A DNA stretch of 43,905 nucleotides from Acidobacteriota bacterium (GCA_022567475.1 JADFGZ010000002.1:1-43905); one strand, 5' to 3'. Shown: positions 17,402-28,329, numbered from the stretch's first letter. Notes: generated from the letters alone by a model not told the origin. Numbers and translations are program-made.

Positions 17402-18655
17402 ATGAATAGAGAGGAAAGCTTGGGTTTTGAATTTTTTGTGGCCCTGCGCTACCTCCGCGCCAGGCGGAAGATTGCGGTCATTTCCGTAATCACCGCAGTC
17501 TCCATGCTGGGCATCGCCGCCGGGGTCATGTCCCTGGTGGTCGCGCTGGCCGTCACCAACGGGCTGCGGCAAGAATGGCAGGGACGGCTGCTGGGCGCCA
17601 CCGCCCATGTGAGCCTGCAAAGGGTCGAGGGCAACGGAATCCGCCAGTGGCGGCCGCTGCTGCAGAAGCTTTCCGGCACGCCCGGGGTGGTGGCTTCCGC
17701 TCCGGCCTTGTACGGAACGGTGCTGGCATCGCGGGCCAACCGCTCCAGCCAGATGATCTTGAAAGGAGTGGACCCGGAGGTGGAGTCGCAAGTGGGCACT
17801 CTGTTAGGCAGCGTCCGGGAAGGATCGGCGGAGGCGTTGAACGCTCCGGCGGAGCCCGGCAGTCAGCCGCCTGTGGTGATTGGAAAACGCATGGCGGACT
17901 CGCTCGGCGCTTCCCCCGGGGACAGCATCTTGCTGACCAGCCCGCAGGGGCACCTGACGCCCTTCGGCATGGTTCCACGGTACCGTCACTTTGAAGTTGT
18001 GGGAGTGTTCGATTCCGGCTTCTATGAATTTGACTCCAGTTGGGCTTTCACCAACCTAAAGGAGGCTCAGCAAGTGCTGGGGCTGGACGATGTGATCTCG
18101 GTGATGGAGTTCAAAATCGCGGATATTTATCAGGCTCCGGCGGTGGCGGAAACGCTTCGGCGCATGGCCGGCAACGGGTTTTTCGGCAGCCACTGGATGG
18201 AGCAAAACCGGGCCCTGTTCAGCGCCTTGAAGCTGGAGAAAACCGTGGCGGTCATCGTCATCGGATTGATTGTCTTCGTGGCGGCTTTGAACATCCTGAT
18301 CGCTTTGGTGATGATGGTGATGGAAAAATACCGGGACATCGCCATCCTGGTTTCCATGGGCGCGCAACGGAAGCAGATTCGCAATATCTTTCTGCTCCAG
18401 GGCATGATGATCGGCGCGGCCGGAACCGCGCTGGGTTTGGCCGGGGGGTATCTGCTCTCCTGGCTGGGCAGCCGCTATCATCTGATCCCGCTCGACCCGA
18501 ATATCTATGACATCAGTTACCTGCCTTTCGATGCTAGAATCGTGGACGGAGTTTGGGTGGCGGGGGTGGCCCTGTTGATCAGCTTTTTGGCCACGCTCTA
18601 CCCGGCGCGCAACGCCACTTCCATCGCTCCGGCGGAGGCTCTGCGTTATGAATGA
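17402..18655 (+). CDS. Lipoprotein-releasing ABC transporter permease (LolC/LolE, FtsX family)
   Basis: FFVALRYLRARRKIAVISVITAVSMLGIAAGVMSL...LIALVMMVMEKYRDIAILVSMGA...LYPARNATSIAPAEALRYE. Confidence 0.93.
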   Translation: MNREESLGFEFFVALRYLRARRKIAVISVITAVSMLGIAAGVMSLVVALAVTNGLRQEWQGRLLGATAHVSLQRVEGNGIRQWRPLLQKLSGTPGVVASAPALYGTVLASRANRSSQMILKGVDPEVESQVGTLLGSVREGSAEALNAPAEPGSQPPVVIGKRMADSLGASPGDSILLTSPQGHLTPFGMVPRYRHFEVVGVFDSGFYEFDSSWAFTNLKEAQQVLGLDDVISVMEFKIADIYQAPAVAETLRRMAGNGFFGSHWMEQNRALFSALKLEKTVAVIVIGLIVFVAALNILIALVMMVMEKYRDIAILVSMGAQRKQIRNIFLLQGMMIGAAGTALGLAGGYLLSWLGSRYHLIPLDPNIYDISYLPFDARIVDGVWVAGVALLISFLATLYPARNATSIAPAEALRYE

Positions 18656-18748
18656 TTTCGTCCTTGCCCTCGCCGGATGGAATTCTTCGCAGCGCTCCGC
18701 AGATGCCGAGGCTGGAATGCAAGACGGGAAAATGGATCGGGTGGAGGC

Positions 18749-19519
18749 ATGACCCGGACCCGGCAGAAAGGCGGAAACGTTTCCACGGGAACCGGCATCC
18801 AAGAAGTTGAGCAAACTGCGAAATTGAGCACACTGTTACGAGCCGAAAACCTGACGAAAGCGTTCCGCTCCGGAAAGTCGGATTTGATGGTTTTGGAGAA
18901 CCTGCAGTTGGAGGTAGAGGCCGGCGAAATGGTGGCCATCGTAGGAGAGTCCGGCAGCGGAAAAAGCACGCTGCTGCACATCCTGGGCGCGCTGGACAAG
19001 CCATCTGCCGGTGAGGTATACTTCGATGGAAAGCAGTACTCGGAGCTTTCCGAGAACGAATTGGGAAGCTTGCGAAACCACAATTTTGGTTTCGTATGGC
19101 AGTTGCGCTCCCTGCTGCTGGAGTTCACGGCGCGCGAAAACGTCGCCATGCCGTTGCGGATTCGGGGCGTGGAGAGCAAAGAGGCTGCGGAACGCGCTGA
19201 AGGATGGCTGGAACGCGTGGGTTTGAAAGACCGGGCAACCCACCGTGCCGGAGAGCTTTCCGGAGGCGAGCAGCAACGCGCCGTTTTAGCCCGGGCGCTG
19301 GTGGGTGAGCCGAAAGTGCTGATGGCCGACGAACCGACCGGCAACCTGGATGCAAGAACCGGTGAAATGACCATGCAATTACTGGGAAGCTTGCATCAGG
19401 AATTCCATATGACGACGGTGCTGGTCACGCACAACATGGGCTTTGCCCGGCGTTGTGACCGGGTGTTGAGGCTGGAAAACGGCAGGCTGGAAGCCGTTTC
19501 CTTTTCCGAAACGATCTGA
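18749..19519 (+). CDS. lolD: Lipoprotein-releasing ABC transporter ATP-binding protein
   Basis: GESGSGKSTLLHILGALDKPSAGEV, LSGGEQQRAVLARALVGEPKVLMADEPTGNLD; ATG at 18749 chosen. Confidence 0.92.
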   Translation: MTRTRQKGGNVSTGTGIQEVEQTAKLSTLLRAENLTKAFRSGKSDLMVLENLQLEVEAGEMVAIVGESGSGKSTLLHILGALDKPSAGEVYFDGKQYSELSENELGSLRNHNFGFVWQLRSLLLEFTARENVAMPLRIRGVESKEAAERAEGWLERVGLKDRATHRAGELSGGEQQRAVLARALVGEPKVLMADEPTGNLDARTGEMTMQLLGSLHQEFHMTTVLVTHNMGFARRCDRVLRLENGRLEAVSFSETI

Positions 19520-19564
19520 TCCCCCGGCCAGCCTCGGAACGGCTGGCACAGTAGGAAAGGTCAC

Positions 19565-22009
19565 ATGTTCGAACGGTACACGGAAAAAGCCAGACGCGTA
19601 ATATTTTTTGCCCGCTACGAGGCCAGCCAGTTCGGCAGCCCGTACATCGAGTCCGAGCACCTGCTTCTGGGCCTGTTGCGCGAGGACAAGTCGCTGACCA
19701 ACCGGTTCCTGCGCTCTCACGCTTCCATCGAATCCATCCGCAAACAGATCGAGGGACACACCACCATCCGGGAAAAGGTTTCCACCTCCGTGGACCTTCC
19801 CCTGAGCCATGAGAGCAAGCGGATTCTGGCATACGCCGCCGAAGAAGCCGAGCGGCTTTCCCACCGCCACATCGGCACCGAGCATCTGCTGCTCGGCCTG
19901 CTGCGCGAAGAGAAATGCTTCGCAGCCGAGATATTGCGCGAGCGCGGCTTGCGCCTTTCCACCATCCGGGAGGAACTGGTCCGCTCGCAGTCGGAGAAAG
20001 TTTCCACCTCGCGTCCCAAAGAAAGCTCCTTGCTGGCCGAGTTCAGCCGTGACCTGACGCAGGCCGCGATGGACAACGTTCTGGATCCGCTCGTCGGCCG
20101 GGAGAATGAGCTGGAGCGGATGGTTCAGATTTTGTGCCGCCGCACCAAGAACAACCCCGTGCTGATCGGCGAGCCCGGAGTGGGAAAGACCGCCATTGTG
20201 GAAGGGCTGGCGCAGCGGATTGCCGACGGCGAGGTGCCTTCGTTCCTTGCCGAAAAGCGCATCCTGGCGCTCGACCTCTCCTTGATTGTGGCCGGCACAA
20301 AATACCGGGGGCAGTTCGAAGAGCGGTTGAAGACCATCATGAAGGAGTTGATGGAGAACGCCAACGCCATCATCTTCATCGACGAATTGCACACGCTGGT
20401 GGGCGCAGGCTCCGCCGAGGGGTCGCTCGACGCCGCCAATATCCTGAAGCCTGCCCTCTCGCGGGGCGAAATTCAGTGCATCGGCGCCACCACACCGGCC
20501 GAGTTCCGCAAATCCATCGAAAAAGACCGCTCTCTCGAGCGGCGATTCCAGACGATTAAAGTCCCGCCGCCGACCGAAGAGGAAGCCGTCACCATCCTGT
20601 TTGGCATCAAGGACCGCTACGAAAAATTCCACGCGGTCACTTATACCGACGAGGCTCTGCACGCCTCCGTTTACAACTCCAACCGGTACATCCCGGACCG
20701 CTTCCTGCCGGATAAGGCCATCGACCTGATTGACGAGGCCGGAGCGAGGGTGAAGCTGCGCCAAACCACTCTGCCGGATGAGCTGGTCGACATTCAGAAG
20801 CGCATCAAGTTCATTGTCCACCGGATGGAGAACGCCATCGCCAGCCACGAATTTGAGAAGGCGCGTTTTTACAGCGATGAAGAGCGCAAGGAACGGGAAA
20901 ACCTGCGGGCCCTGCGCGAGAAATACCAACTGGATGAATCCTCCAGCGGCACCGTGGGCAAAGAGGATATCGAGGACGTGGTAGCCCGGTGGACGGGAAT
21001 CCCGGTCACCGCCCTCAAGGAAGAGGAGTTGACCAAGCTGCTGCGCATTGAGGAGGAACTCCACAAGCGCGTCATCAGCCAGGAAAAGGCGATCTCGGCG
21101 CTGGCCCGCGCGGTCCGGCGTGCCCGCGCCGGTTTGAAGAATCCGGCGCGCCCGGTCGGCTCGTTCCTGTTTCTGGGTCCGACCGGCGTGGGAAAAACAG
21201 AGGTCGCACGGTCTCTGGCCAAATTCCTCTTCGGAACCGAAAAGGCTTTGATCCGCTTCGACATGTCCGAGTACATGGAAAAGCACGCCGTCTCCAAGCT
21301 GATCGGGTCTCCTCCGGGATACATCGGCTACGAGGAAGGCGGCCAGTTAACGGAACGGGTGAAGCGCACCCCGTATTCCATCATCCTGCTGGATGAAATC
21401 GAGAAGGCTCATCCGGATATTTACAGCATCCTGTTGCAGGTTTACGAGGACGGCCAGCTCACCGACGGGCTGGGCAACACGGTGGATTTCAAGAACACGA
21501 TTATCATCATGACCTCCAATATCGGCGCCCGCTTCCTGGAAAAGCGGAGCCAGATGGGCTTCCAGCCGCCGTCTCCGGAAAGCATGTCGGCCCAGATGGA
21601 GGAGTTGGTGCGGGCCGAAGTCAAACGGGTCTTCAATCCGGAATTCCTCAACCGCCTGGACGAGATCATTCTGTTCAGTTCCTTGACGGATGAGGACCTG
21701 ATCCAGGTGATTCAGTTGATGGTGAGCCAGATCAATGAAAGCCTGGCTAACAAAGAGATCAGCATCACGCTTTCCCCGCAGGCTGAGCGGTGGATTCTGG
21801 AAAAGACCTGCCAGGACCGCTCCTACGGGGCAAGACCCCTGCGGCGCGCCCTGCAAAGGTACATTGAAGATCCACTGTCGGAAGCGTTGATTCAGGGTGT
21901 CCTCACGCGCCCGGCTTTCCTGGAAATCTTTCTGGAAGGCGAAGGGCTTTACTACCGTCCCGTGGACAGCACCGCGGAGCCTACACCCCTGTTCGTGACA
22001 CAGGTTTGA
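19565..22009 (+). CDS. clpC: ATP-dependent Clp protease ATP-binding subunit (ClpC-type)
   Basis: Double Clp_N repeats, [38 protein letters not shown]-like segment [27 protein letters not shown]. Confidence 0.93.
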   Translation: MFERYTEKARRVIFFARYEASQFGSPYIESEHLLLGLLREDKSLTNRFLRSHASIESIRKQIEGHTTIREKVSTSVDLPLSHESKRILAYAAEEAERLSHRHIGTEHLLLGLLREEKCFAAEILRERGLRLSTIREELVRSQSEKVSTSRPKESSLLAEFSRDLTQAAMDNVLDPLVGRENELERMVQILCRRTKNNPVLIGEPGVGKTAIVEGLAQRIADGEVPSFLAEKRILALDLSLIVAGTKYRGQFEERLKTIMKELMENANAIIFIDELHTLVGAGSAEGSLDAANILKPALSRGEIQCIGATTPAEFRKSIEKDRSLERRFQTIKVPPPTEEEAVTILFGIKDRYEKFHAVTYTDEALHASVYNSNRYIPDRFLPDKAIDLIDEAGARVKLRQTTLPDELVDIQKRIKFIVHRMENAIASHEFEKARFYSDEERKERENLRALREKYQLDESSSGTVGKEDIEDVVARWTGIPVTALKEEELTKLLRIEEELHKRVISQEKAISALARAVRRARAGLKNPARPVGSFLFLGPTGVGKTEVARSLAKFLFGTEKALIRFDMSEYMEKHAVSKLIGSPPGYIGYEEGGQLTERVKRTPYSIILLDEIEKAHPDIYSILLQVYEDGQLTDGLGNTVDFKNTIIIMTSNIGARFLEKRSQMGFQPPSPESMSAQMEELVRAEVKRVFNPEFLNRLDEIILFSSLTDEDLIQVIQLMVSQINESLANKEISITLSPQAERWILEKTCQDRSYGARPLRRALQRYIEDPLSEALIQGVLTRPAFLEIFLEGEGLYYRPVDSTAEPTPLFVTQV

Positions 22010-22010
22010 G

Positions 22011-22092
22011 GCGACAACGCCGGATCAGCGGCCTGGACCGGAGGCCCGGACCGGTAGTCCGAACGGTGGCATGTTGTCGCGGCCTTTTCTTT
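22011..22092 (+). terminator. Candidate clpC terminator hairpin
   Basis: Perfect 8-bp arms GCGACAAC/GTTGTCGC (22011-22018/22073-22080) followed by ggccTTTTCTTT. Confidence 0.4.
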
Positions 22093-22267
22093 CCTTCCAA
22101 GTTTTGCTATAAAAGCATAGGGAGATATGCTTGATCCCCGCAACCAAATGGTGGAGTGGGGGTTTATTTTATAGGAATGGCAGGGGTCCATTACGCCCAG
22201 GGCAGGCGGTGATTTTTTTTCGCTGACGGGTTCCCTGCGGCGGGCTACTGGCATCTTATCTTTTGTT

Positions 22268-25096
22268 ATGAACCGGTTCTTCCCCCATCGGCAATGGCTG
22301 CTTTCGCGGGCTGTCCTGTTTTTGATTCTGCTGCTGAGTCTCCAGGCCGGCGGTGCCCTGGCCCAGACTGAATCCGGAGAAGTGATTGAGGACGTTCTCT
22401 TCCGGGGCAACCGGCGTGTGCCCACCGCCACGATGCGCGTCCGCATCTTCACCAAACCCGGCGATCCCTACAATGTCAACGCTCTCCGCCGGGACTTCAT
22501 GGCTTTGTACAACACCGGTTTTTTTGACGACATCGTGCTCCGGGTCGAGGACGGGGCCGAGGGAAAGATCGTCATCTTCGAGGTCACGGAGAAACCCATG
22601 ATCCGCAGCATCGAATACAAGGGCAACAACTCCGTGACGCACTCGGACATCCTGGACCGTTTCAAAGAACGGAGGGTCGGGCTGACCGTAGAGAGCCGCT
22701 TTGACCCCACCCGCATCAAGCGCGCCGAAGTTGTCCTGAAACAACTGCTGGCGGAACGAGGCCGCCAGTACGCCACCGTCACAGTCGATACGAAAACCAT
22801 TCCGCCTTCCTCGGTGGCTTTGACGTTCACCATCGACGAAGGGCCCAAGGTGAAAATCGGCAGGATCGATTTTGAGGGCAATACGGTGCTTTCCCGCCGG
22901 AAGCTGGTCCGCGCCATGAGGAACTCCCGGCCCATCGGAATTCCCCACAGCTTCATCCTGGAAAGCCTGTTCAGCAAAACATACGACCGGAACAAGCTGG
23001 ATGAGGATATGGAAGGGCTGCGGGCGGCCTATCAAAACGAAGGCTACTTCCGGGTTCTGGTCAACGATCCGATGGTGGAAACCCGTGAAACGCCGGCAAA
23101 ACGGGGCGTGCCCATCCCCGTTCTCAACATGCTGCCGATTCCGGGCATCAAGCGAAGCAAACCAGGACGCAAGGTGGATATCACCGTTCCGCTGGTCGAG
23201 GGAGAGCGCTACACGCTGGGAGAGATGACCTTCGAGGGCGTGGAAGTGTTCACCCAACCGGAGAGGGTGCTCCGCCCGATGTTCACCATGGAACAAGGGG
23301 ATATGTTTGACGTTTCCAAAATTCGCGAAGGCCTGGAAAGCATGCGCAAGCTCTACGGGGAGTTCGGTTACATCAACTTCGTGGCCAGTCCCGAAACTTT
23401 GATTGATGACGTGAACCGCGAGATTGACATGGTGTTCAACGTCGAGGAGGACAAGCAATTCCTGGTGCGCCGGATCGACTTTACGGGAAACACCACCACC
23501 CGCGACAAGGTCATCCGGAGGGAATTGATGCTGACCGAAGGTTCCATGTTCAACAGCCGTCTGTGGGAGCTGAGCCTTTTGCGGCTGAATCAGCTGGACT
23601 ACTTTGAAAAGCTGGAGCCGGCCGATTCGGACGTGCAGCCCGACAACCGCACCGGAACCGTGGACCTTCACCTGGCCGTCAAGGAGAAGGGAAAGAACGC
23701 CATCGGTTTTACCGGAGGCGTGAGCGGGCTGTCGGGAAGCTTTGTGGGTTTCAGCTACCAGACCAACAACTTTATGGGGCTGGGTGAAACCCTTACTTTT
23801 AACGCGCAGTTTGGCAGCTTGGAGCGCAATCTGCTGCTGGGGCTCACCCACCCCTATGCATTCGACCGTCCTCTCCAGGTCGGCTTCACGCTATTCTCCC
23901 GCCGCTTTAACTTCGACGAAGCCCAGCAGGCGTCTATCTTCTCCGGCCAGGACGTACGGCCCATCTTTGCCTTGCTGGGGAACGATAACATCCAGAGGTA
24001 TCGCCAGACCAGCGTCGGCTTCACCTCCTTCGCCAGCTATCCGCTGCGCAACCGTTTTTCCCGCGTGGGACTGACCTACAGCTACGACTCCAGCAGCATC
24101 ACCACCTTCAGCGAGGCTTCCCGGCGGCTGTTTGAGGATATCAACTTCAATGGAATAGGCGGGGCCAATTCGTTGGAGGGGATTCGCACCAGCAAAATTA
24201 TCCCCACCTTTACCTACAACACGGTCGATCACCCGATAACCCCGTCGCGCGGCAAGAGTTTCTTTGCCAGCCTGGAGCTGGCGGGACTCGGCGGCAACGT
24301 CCGCACGTACCGGCCTACCGTCGACTTCAAATGGTTTCGTCCCATGTCGGAGGGATTCCGGCCACGGGTCTTCGCCATGCACCTGCTCGGTTCCACTATG
24401 AGCGGTTATGGAGGGCGCGTGCTTCCGCCCTTTACGCGCTTCTATACCGGCGGGGAAACCGACATTCGCGGCTTTGACTTTTTTACGATCAGCCCGGTCG
24501 CCTTCATTCCCGACATCGCCGCAGTGCCTGTCCTCAACACCGATGGCACGCCACGAACCACCACCAGCTTGGATCAACTGGGCCTGGAAAACCAGGCGAC
24601 GCAAACCATGCTGGTCCCCGTGAACCGGACGACCTTCCCCGGCGGCGACACCAAACTCGTTGCGAACTTCGAGTACCGCATCCCGTTGTTCGGCCCGGTC
24701 TCGCTGGCTCCCTTTCTGGACGCTGGCTATAACATCGCCTGGAGGCGGTCGCAATTGTCGCTGACCGACCGGCGACTGGCAGAACTGCAAAGCCAGTTCC
24801 CCAGCACCGATTTCAAACAACGATTGGACCTGGCGGCGGACACCAACAATCAGTTGAGAGCCTCGACGGGGATCGAACTGCAGGTGATCCTGCCGGTTGT
24901 GAACGCCCCCTTCCGAATCTACTGGGCCCGCAATATATCCCGGCTCACAACGTTTATATTCCCCACGCCCCTGGTGGAGCGCGCCTTCTTCCCCAATGAA
25001 GCCAGCTTCACCAACGCTGTGAACGCTTTCGGCACGCCGCTTCCTTTTAACGAACCTAAAAGCACCTTCCGCTTTACCGTCGGCCGCACCTTCTAG
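22268..25096 (+). CDS. bamA: Outer membrane protein assembly factor BamA
   Basis: Signal peptide, POTRA repeats (VIEDVLFRGNRRVPTATMRVRI...) and a C-terminal barrel ending in FTVGRTF. Confidence 0.93.
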   Translation: MNRFFPHRQWLLSRAVLFLILLLSLQAGGALAQTESGEVIEDVLFRGNRRVPTATMRVRIFTKPGDPYNVNALRRDFMALYNTGFFDDIVLRVEDGAEGKIVIFEVTEKPMIRSIEYKGNNSVTHSDILDRFKERRVGLTVESRFDPTRIKRAEVVLKQLLAERGRQYATVTVDTKTIPPSSVALTFTIDEGPKVKIGRIDFEGNTVLSRRKLVRAMRNSRPIGIPHSFILESLFSKTYDRNKLDEDMEGLRAAYQNEGYFRVLVNDPMVETRETPAKRGVPIPVLNMLPIPGIKRSKPGRKVDITVPLVEGERYTLGEMTFEGVEVFTQPERVLRPMFTMEQGDMFDVSKIREGLESMRKLYGEFGYINFVASPETLIDDVNREIDMVFNVEEDKQFLVRRIDFTGNTTTRDKVIRRELMLTEGSMFNSRLWELSLLRLNQLDYFEKLEPADSDVQPDNRTGTVDLHLAVKEKGKNAIGFTGGVSGLSGSFVGFSYQTNNFMGLGETLTFNAQFGSLERNLLLGLTHPYAFDRPLQVGFTLFSRRFNFDEAQQASIFSGQDVRPIFALLGNDNIQRYRQTSVGFTSFASYPLRNRFSRVGLTYSYDSSSITTFSEASRRLFEDINFNGIGGANSLEGIRTSKIIPTFTYNTVDHPITPSRGKSFFASLELAGLGGNVRTYRPTVDFKWFRPMSEGFRPRVFAMHLLGSTMSGYGGRVLPPFTRFYTGGETDIRGFDFFTISPVAFIPDIAAVPVLNTDGTPRTTTSLDQLGLENQATQTMLVPVNRTTFPGGDTKLVANFEYRIPLFGPVSLAPFLDAGYNIAWRRSQLSLTDRRLAELQSQFPSTDFKQRLDLAADTNNQLRASTGIELQVILPVVNAPFRIYWARNISRLTTFIFPTPLVERAFFPNEASFTNAVNAFGTPLPFNEPKSTFRFTVGRTF

Positions 25097-25154
25097 ATCG
25101 TTTTCAGGGTTGGTGTAAAGATAGGTTGTTGGTGAATCCATCCGAGCCGCGAGA

Positions 25155-25275
25155 GCCTGCCCCGAGCCAAGTCGAGGGGTGAGGGAGCGGACAATCCAGC
25201 CTTGCTTGCCCGCTTGGGGTTTGGTGTCCGCTTGCTGATCCCTCGGCTTTTCCCTCGGCTTCGCTCGGGACAGGC
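25155..25275. repeat. Inverted pair of a GCCTGYCCCGAGCSAAGYCGAGGGR repeat in a convergent intergenic region
   Basis: 25155-25179 and the reverse complement of 25251-25275 match at 21/25; an extra TCCCTCGGCTT at 25239. Confidence 0.7.
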
Positions 25276-25290
25276 GCGCGCGGCCCTAGA

Positions 25291-26298
25291 CTATACAGCG
25301 CTATGACGTTGCTTCTGGCTGGATTGGTTTGGTCCGTTGGCCGCCGTCTGAATCTGCACCAGACCCTTGGCAATCGTATGTTGGACACCCTCGGGCAGGT
25401 CCTGTTGCCGGTGAGGGGAACAGGAAAGATCCGCGTAGTCATCTCCCACGGGACAGACCTCCATGCAGCGCATGCAACCCGTAAAAGCCCCCTGCCGCAA
25501 GATGGCCATGTTATGCCAAATCTTGCGGGTGGTGGAGCTGAAGATTTTTCCTTGCAGTTGCTCGGCGGTCTGGGACTGCAACAGCGCTTTGAGATGCTCC
25601 ACATAGAAAAAAACTCCGGCAGGCTGTGAGCTGCGGGCGCAGGCGCGTCTATCGAGTCCCCGGTATTGCGAGAGCGGCGCACCCTGGAGGGCCTCGCGTG
25701 GAATAGCTTGCTCCGGACAGATCGCAGCACAGCGCCCGCATTCTTCCAGACCCGGGCAAAGCTCTTCTTTTACCGGTTCATCTGCCAGTTCATTCAGCAG
25801 GTCATCCGTTCCGGGCTTCCAGTCGGTCATCATCCCGGCCAGGAAAACGCGCGGGCCGAACTGCGGCGTCAAAAGCATCTGGTTGAGCCCGAGCGTGCCC
25901 AGTCCCGCCTCCACCGCAGCCAGCCGTAAAAAAGTGGAGCTCTGGCCGGCCGGCGTGTTGTCCTCCGGGAAAGTGGTTTTGAAGTCCAACAGCAGGGAAG
26001 GAACCGTCACCGCCAGGTAGTCCGCTCCCTCCAGCCAATAGCCCAACTCGCCCACGGCTTCCTCCAGGCTGCGATGAATGAGTCCCGCATTCTGTTGCTG
26101 GTGGATGGTGCGCGACCGCGCGCCCGCAACACCTCGGGGAATTTTCTTGCCGAAAACCAGAAACGTATCCAGGAACTCGCTCATGCGCGAAGGCCGCATC
26201 TGCGCCGGCAGCTTGTGATCGAGCCTTTGGCGGGTGGTGACCCCGGTCAAATCAATCCCCAGCTCCCGGGCCTTCGTGACCAGCTCCTGCCGCTCCAC
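25291..26298 (-). CDS. 4Fe-4S double-cluster protein related to RdhA/QueG, paralog 3
   Basis: FGPRVFLAGMMTD, CGRCAAICPEQAIP, GCMRCMEVCPVG. Confidence 0.75.
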   Translation of the reverse strand: MERQELVTKARELGIDLTGVTTRQRLDHKLPAQMRPSRMSEFLDTFLVFGKKIPRGVAGARSRTIHQQQNAGLIHRSLEEAVGELGYWLEGADYLAVTVPSLLLDFKTTFPEDNTPAGQSSTFLRLAAVEAGLGTLGLNQMLLTPQFGPRVFLAGMMTDWKPGTDDLLNELADEPVKEELCPGLEECGRCAAICPEQAIPREALQGAPLSQYRGLDRRACARSSQPAGVFFYVEHLKALLQSQTAEQLQGKIFSSTTRKIWHNMAILRQGAFTGCMRCMEVCPVGDDYADLSCSPHRQQDLPEGVQHTIAKGLVQIQTAANGPNQSSQKQRHSAV

Positions 26299-26301
26299 GC
26301 G

Positions 26302-27333
26302 TTACTCCTTTCCCGGCTGGGGGACCGGTTTCTGGCGGGTTGCTGAAAACTCCAGCACGTCCACAAAATCCTTGTCCCGTTCGTAATTCGATTGGCGCTC
26401 GGCGGGCGGGCCCAGGTAGATCATCGTGACCAGCTTCTCCGTGAACTTCCGGCGTATTTGTCCCGGAGGAATGTCAAACTTTCGGTACGGAATTTTGATG
26501 ATCTTGCGAAAGTCCTTTGCGCCCGGCGGGCAGACGTAAAAACACTCGAAGCAAGCGGCGAAGGCGCCCTCCTTGTTGTTGACCGACTGCCAGAAGTCTT
26601 GCCAATACGTGTTGGCCATCATCTTCTCGATCTCCACCGGCGGATCAGCCTTGATGAGCTTCTCGATGTTCAGATAGAGCGGCTTGATCCCGATGCGTTC
26701 CGCTCCCGAGGCGCAATTGCGCTTGTTGAGGTTGCGGTATTCGGTGATGTGCGCGCCGCGCCGGGCTTCCAGCGGGATAGCCTGGGTGGGACAGATCACG
26801 GCACAGCGGCCGCAACTCATCCCCGGACAGAGATGCTTGTCGGGCGGCAACGGCGAATCAGGCGGCAACTCCAGATCGGTCATCACCACCCCGATGTAAA
26901 CCCGCGGACCGTAATCGGGGGTCAAGAAATTCAACTCCAAACCCACCGTCCCAATCCCGGCCTGTTCGGCCACCCACTTGAAGTCGAGCGGCCCGGCAGG
27001 GCTTCGTTGCAACTCCATATCGGCCGACTCCGGCGGAATGGGAATCCCCACATATCCCCGGCTCTCCAGCCACTCCACCAGGTCAAACGAAATCCGTTCG
27101 ATGTGGTCGATGGCCAGGTGGGAATTCATGGATTGCAAGGGCAGGTCCCGCGTGGCAAACGATCCGGTCAGCATGTGCTTGACAAAAACCAGCAGGCTGC
27201 CCATGCCTTCGCAAACCATAGAAGGTTTCTGGAGGTTCGGCACCAACTTCTCATAGGCTTCCGCCGAAACCACTCCCAGCGAATCCGCGCCGATTGCAGC
27301 GGCATACTGTTTCAATTCTTCCTTGAGTTCCAC
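26302..27333 (-). CDS. 4Fe-4S double-cluster protein related to RdhA/QueG, paralog 2
   Basis: YGPRVYIGVVMTDLEL, CPGMSCGRCAVICPTQAIP, ACFECFYVCPPGA. Confidence 0.75.
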   Translation of the reverse strand: MELKEELKQYAAAIGADSLGVVSAEAYEKLVPNLQKPSMVCEGMGSLLVFVKHMLTGSFATRDLPLQSMNSHLAIDHIERISFDLVEWLESRGYVGIPIPPESADMELQRSPAGPLDFKWVAEQAGIGTVGLELNFLTPDYGPRVYIGVVMTDLELPPDSPLPPDKHLCPGMSCGRCAVICPTQAIPLEARRGAHITEYRNLNKRNCASGAERIGIKPLYLNIEKLIKADPPVEIEKMMANTYWQDFWQSVNNKEGAFAACFECFYVCPPGAKDFRKIIKIPYRKFDIPPGQIRRKFTEKLVTMIYLGPPAERQSNYERDKDFVDVLEFSATRQKPVPQPGKE

Positions 27334-27351
27334 TGAGTTCCCTTCCCCGCG

Positions 27352-28329
27352 CTATTGTTTGCGGCTTTTCTGAGACGGTGCATGCTCGATCTGGACGAAG
27401 CCGTCTGCCACGGAGCGGCTTACCCCGCCGGGCAAATCCTGCTGGCGGTGAGGAGACCGCTGCACCCGTTCGTAGTCCTCGCCCGCCGGGCAGACCTGAA
27501 CGCATTCGGCGCACCCCGTGAAAGCGCCTTCCTTCACCATGATCATCGTTTGCCACAGCTCCCCGGTGGTCCGCTGTTTGACGGCGTTCCACAGAGCCTC
27601 GGCGCCCCCGGTTCGCTTTCCAAAAACCTGCTCCAGGTGCGAGAGGAAGGTGGACGCTCCGTAAGGTTGAGCGCTCCGCGCACAGGCCGTGGCGTCCAGC
27701 CGGCGGACCTGGGCCAGCGATGCCCCGAGCGGGGCCCGGCGCGGGATAGCATCCTCCGGACAAACAGCCGCGCAGCGGCCACACTCTTCAAGGCCCGGAC
27801 ACAATTCCTGGTCGAGAGGAGCATCCGGCTCCCATTCCTGGTCTGCCAGGACGCCGCCCAGGAACATTCGCGGCCCATATTCGGGCGTCAATACCATTTG
27901 GTTGAGCCCCCATGTCCCCATCCCGGAGGCCACGGCAGCGGCGCGCAGGACCCGTGAGCCTTGCCCCGCCGGGCAAAGGCCGGTGCTGTCGTCCTGATCG
28001 AAATCGATGCTCAGCGAGGAGAGGACCATAGCCCTGGCCCCCCGCCTCTCCAGATGATCCACCAGACGCATGCAGCTCTCGTCGATTCGCTTGAGGATTC
28101 TTCCGGCCCAAAACTGTTTGGTGCCCAGGTGGCGCGCCCACCCAATTCCCGCAGGTGACTTCATGGCCACGACAACCAGCGTGCGCAACTCTTCGGAAAT
28201 GCGGGAAGGATGCTGGGACGCCGGCAGTTCCTCAGCCAGGCTGGCGACCGAGCAAACACGGATTAACGGAAACCCCAGGCTTCCCGCAACCTGCTTCAAC
28301 TGTTCCTTGCTGAGTACCGTCTCCGGCAC
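27352..28329 (-). CDS. 4Fe-4S double-cluster protein related to RdhA/QueG, paralog 1
   Basis: YGPRMFLGGVLADQEW, CGRCAAVCPEDAIP, GCAECVQVCPAG. Confidence 0.75.
   Translation of the reverse strand: MPETVLSKEQLKQVAGSLGFPLIRVCSVASLAEELPASQHPSRISEELRTLVVVAMKSPAGIGWARHLGTKQFWAGRILKRIDESCMRLVDHLERRGARAMVLSSLSIDFDQDDSTGLCPAGQGSRVLRAAAVASGMGTWGLNQMVLTPEYGPRMFLGGVLADQEWEPDAPLDQELCPGLEECGRCAAVCPEDAIPRRAPLGASLAQVRRLDATACARSAQPYGASTFLSHLEQVFGKRTGGAEALWNAVKQRTTGELWQTMIMVKEGAFTGCAECVQVCPAGEDYERVQRSPHRQQDLPGGVSRSVADGFVQIEHAPSQKSRKQ

Noticed and set aside
19379-21286. 635-aa minus-strand ORF antisense to clpC (and the lolD end)
   Set aside because: Shadow ORF opposite a strongly supported gene; Gln/His/Gly/Leu-rich antisense pattern.
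22256-23851. 531-aa minus-strand ORF antisense to bamA
   Set aside because: Shadow ORF; bamA signal peptide, POTRA and barrel support the plus strand.
26858-27073. Small ORFs inside or opposite larger CDSs (many throughout the list)
   Set aside because: Each overlaps a well-supported gene and lacks an independent signal.
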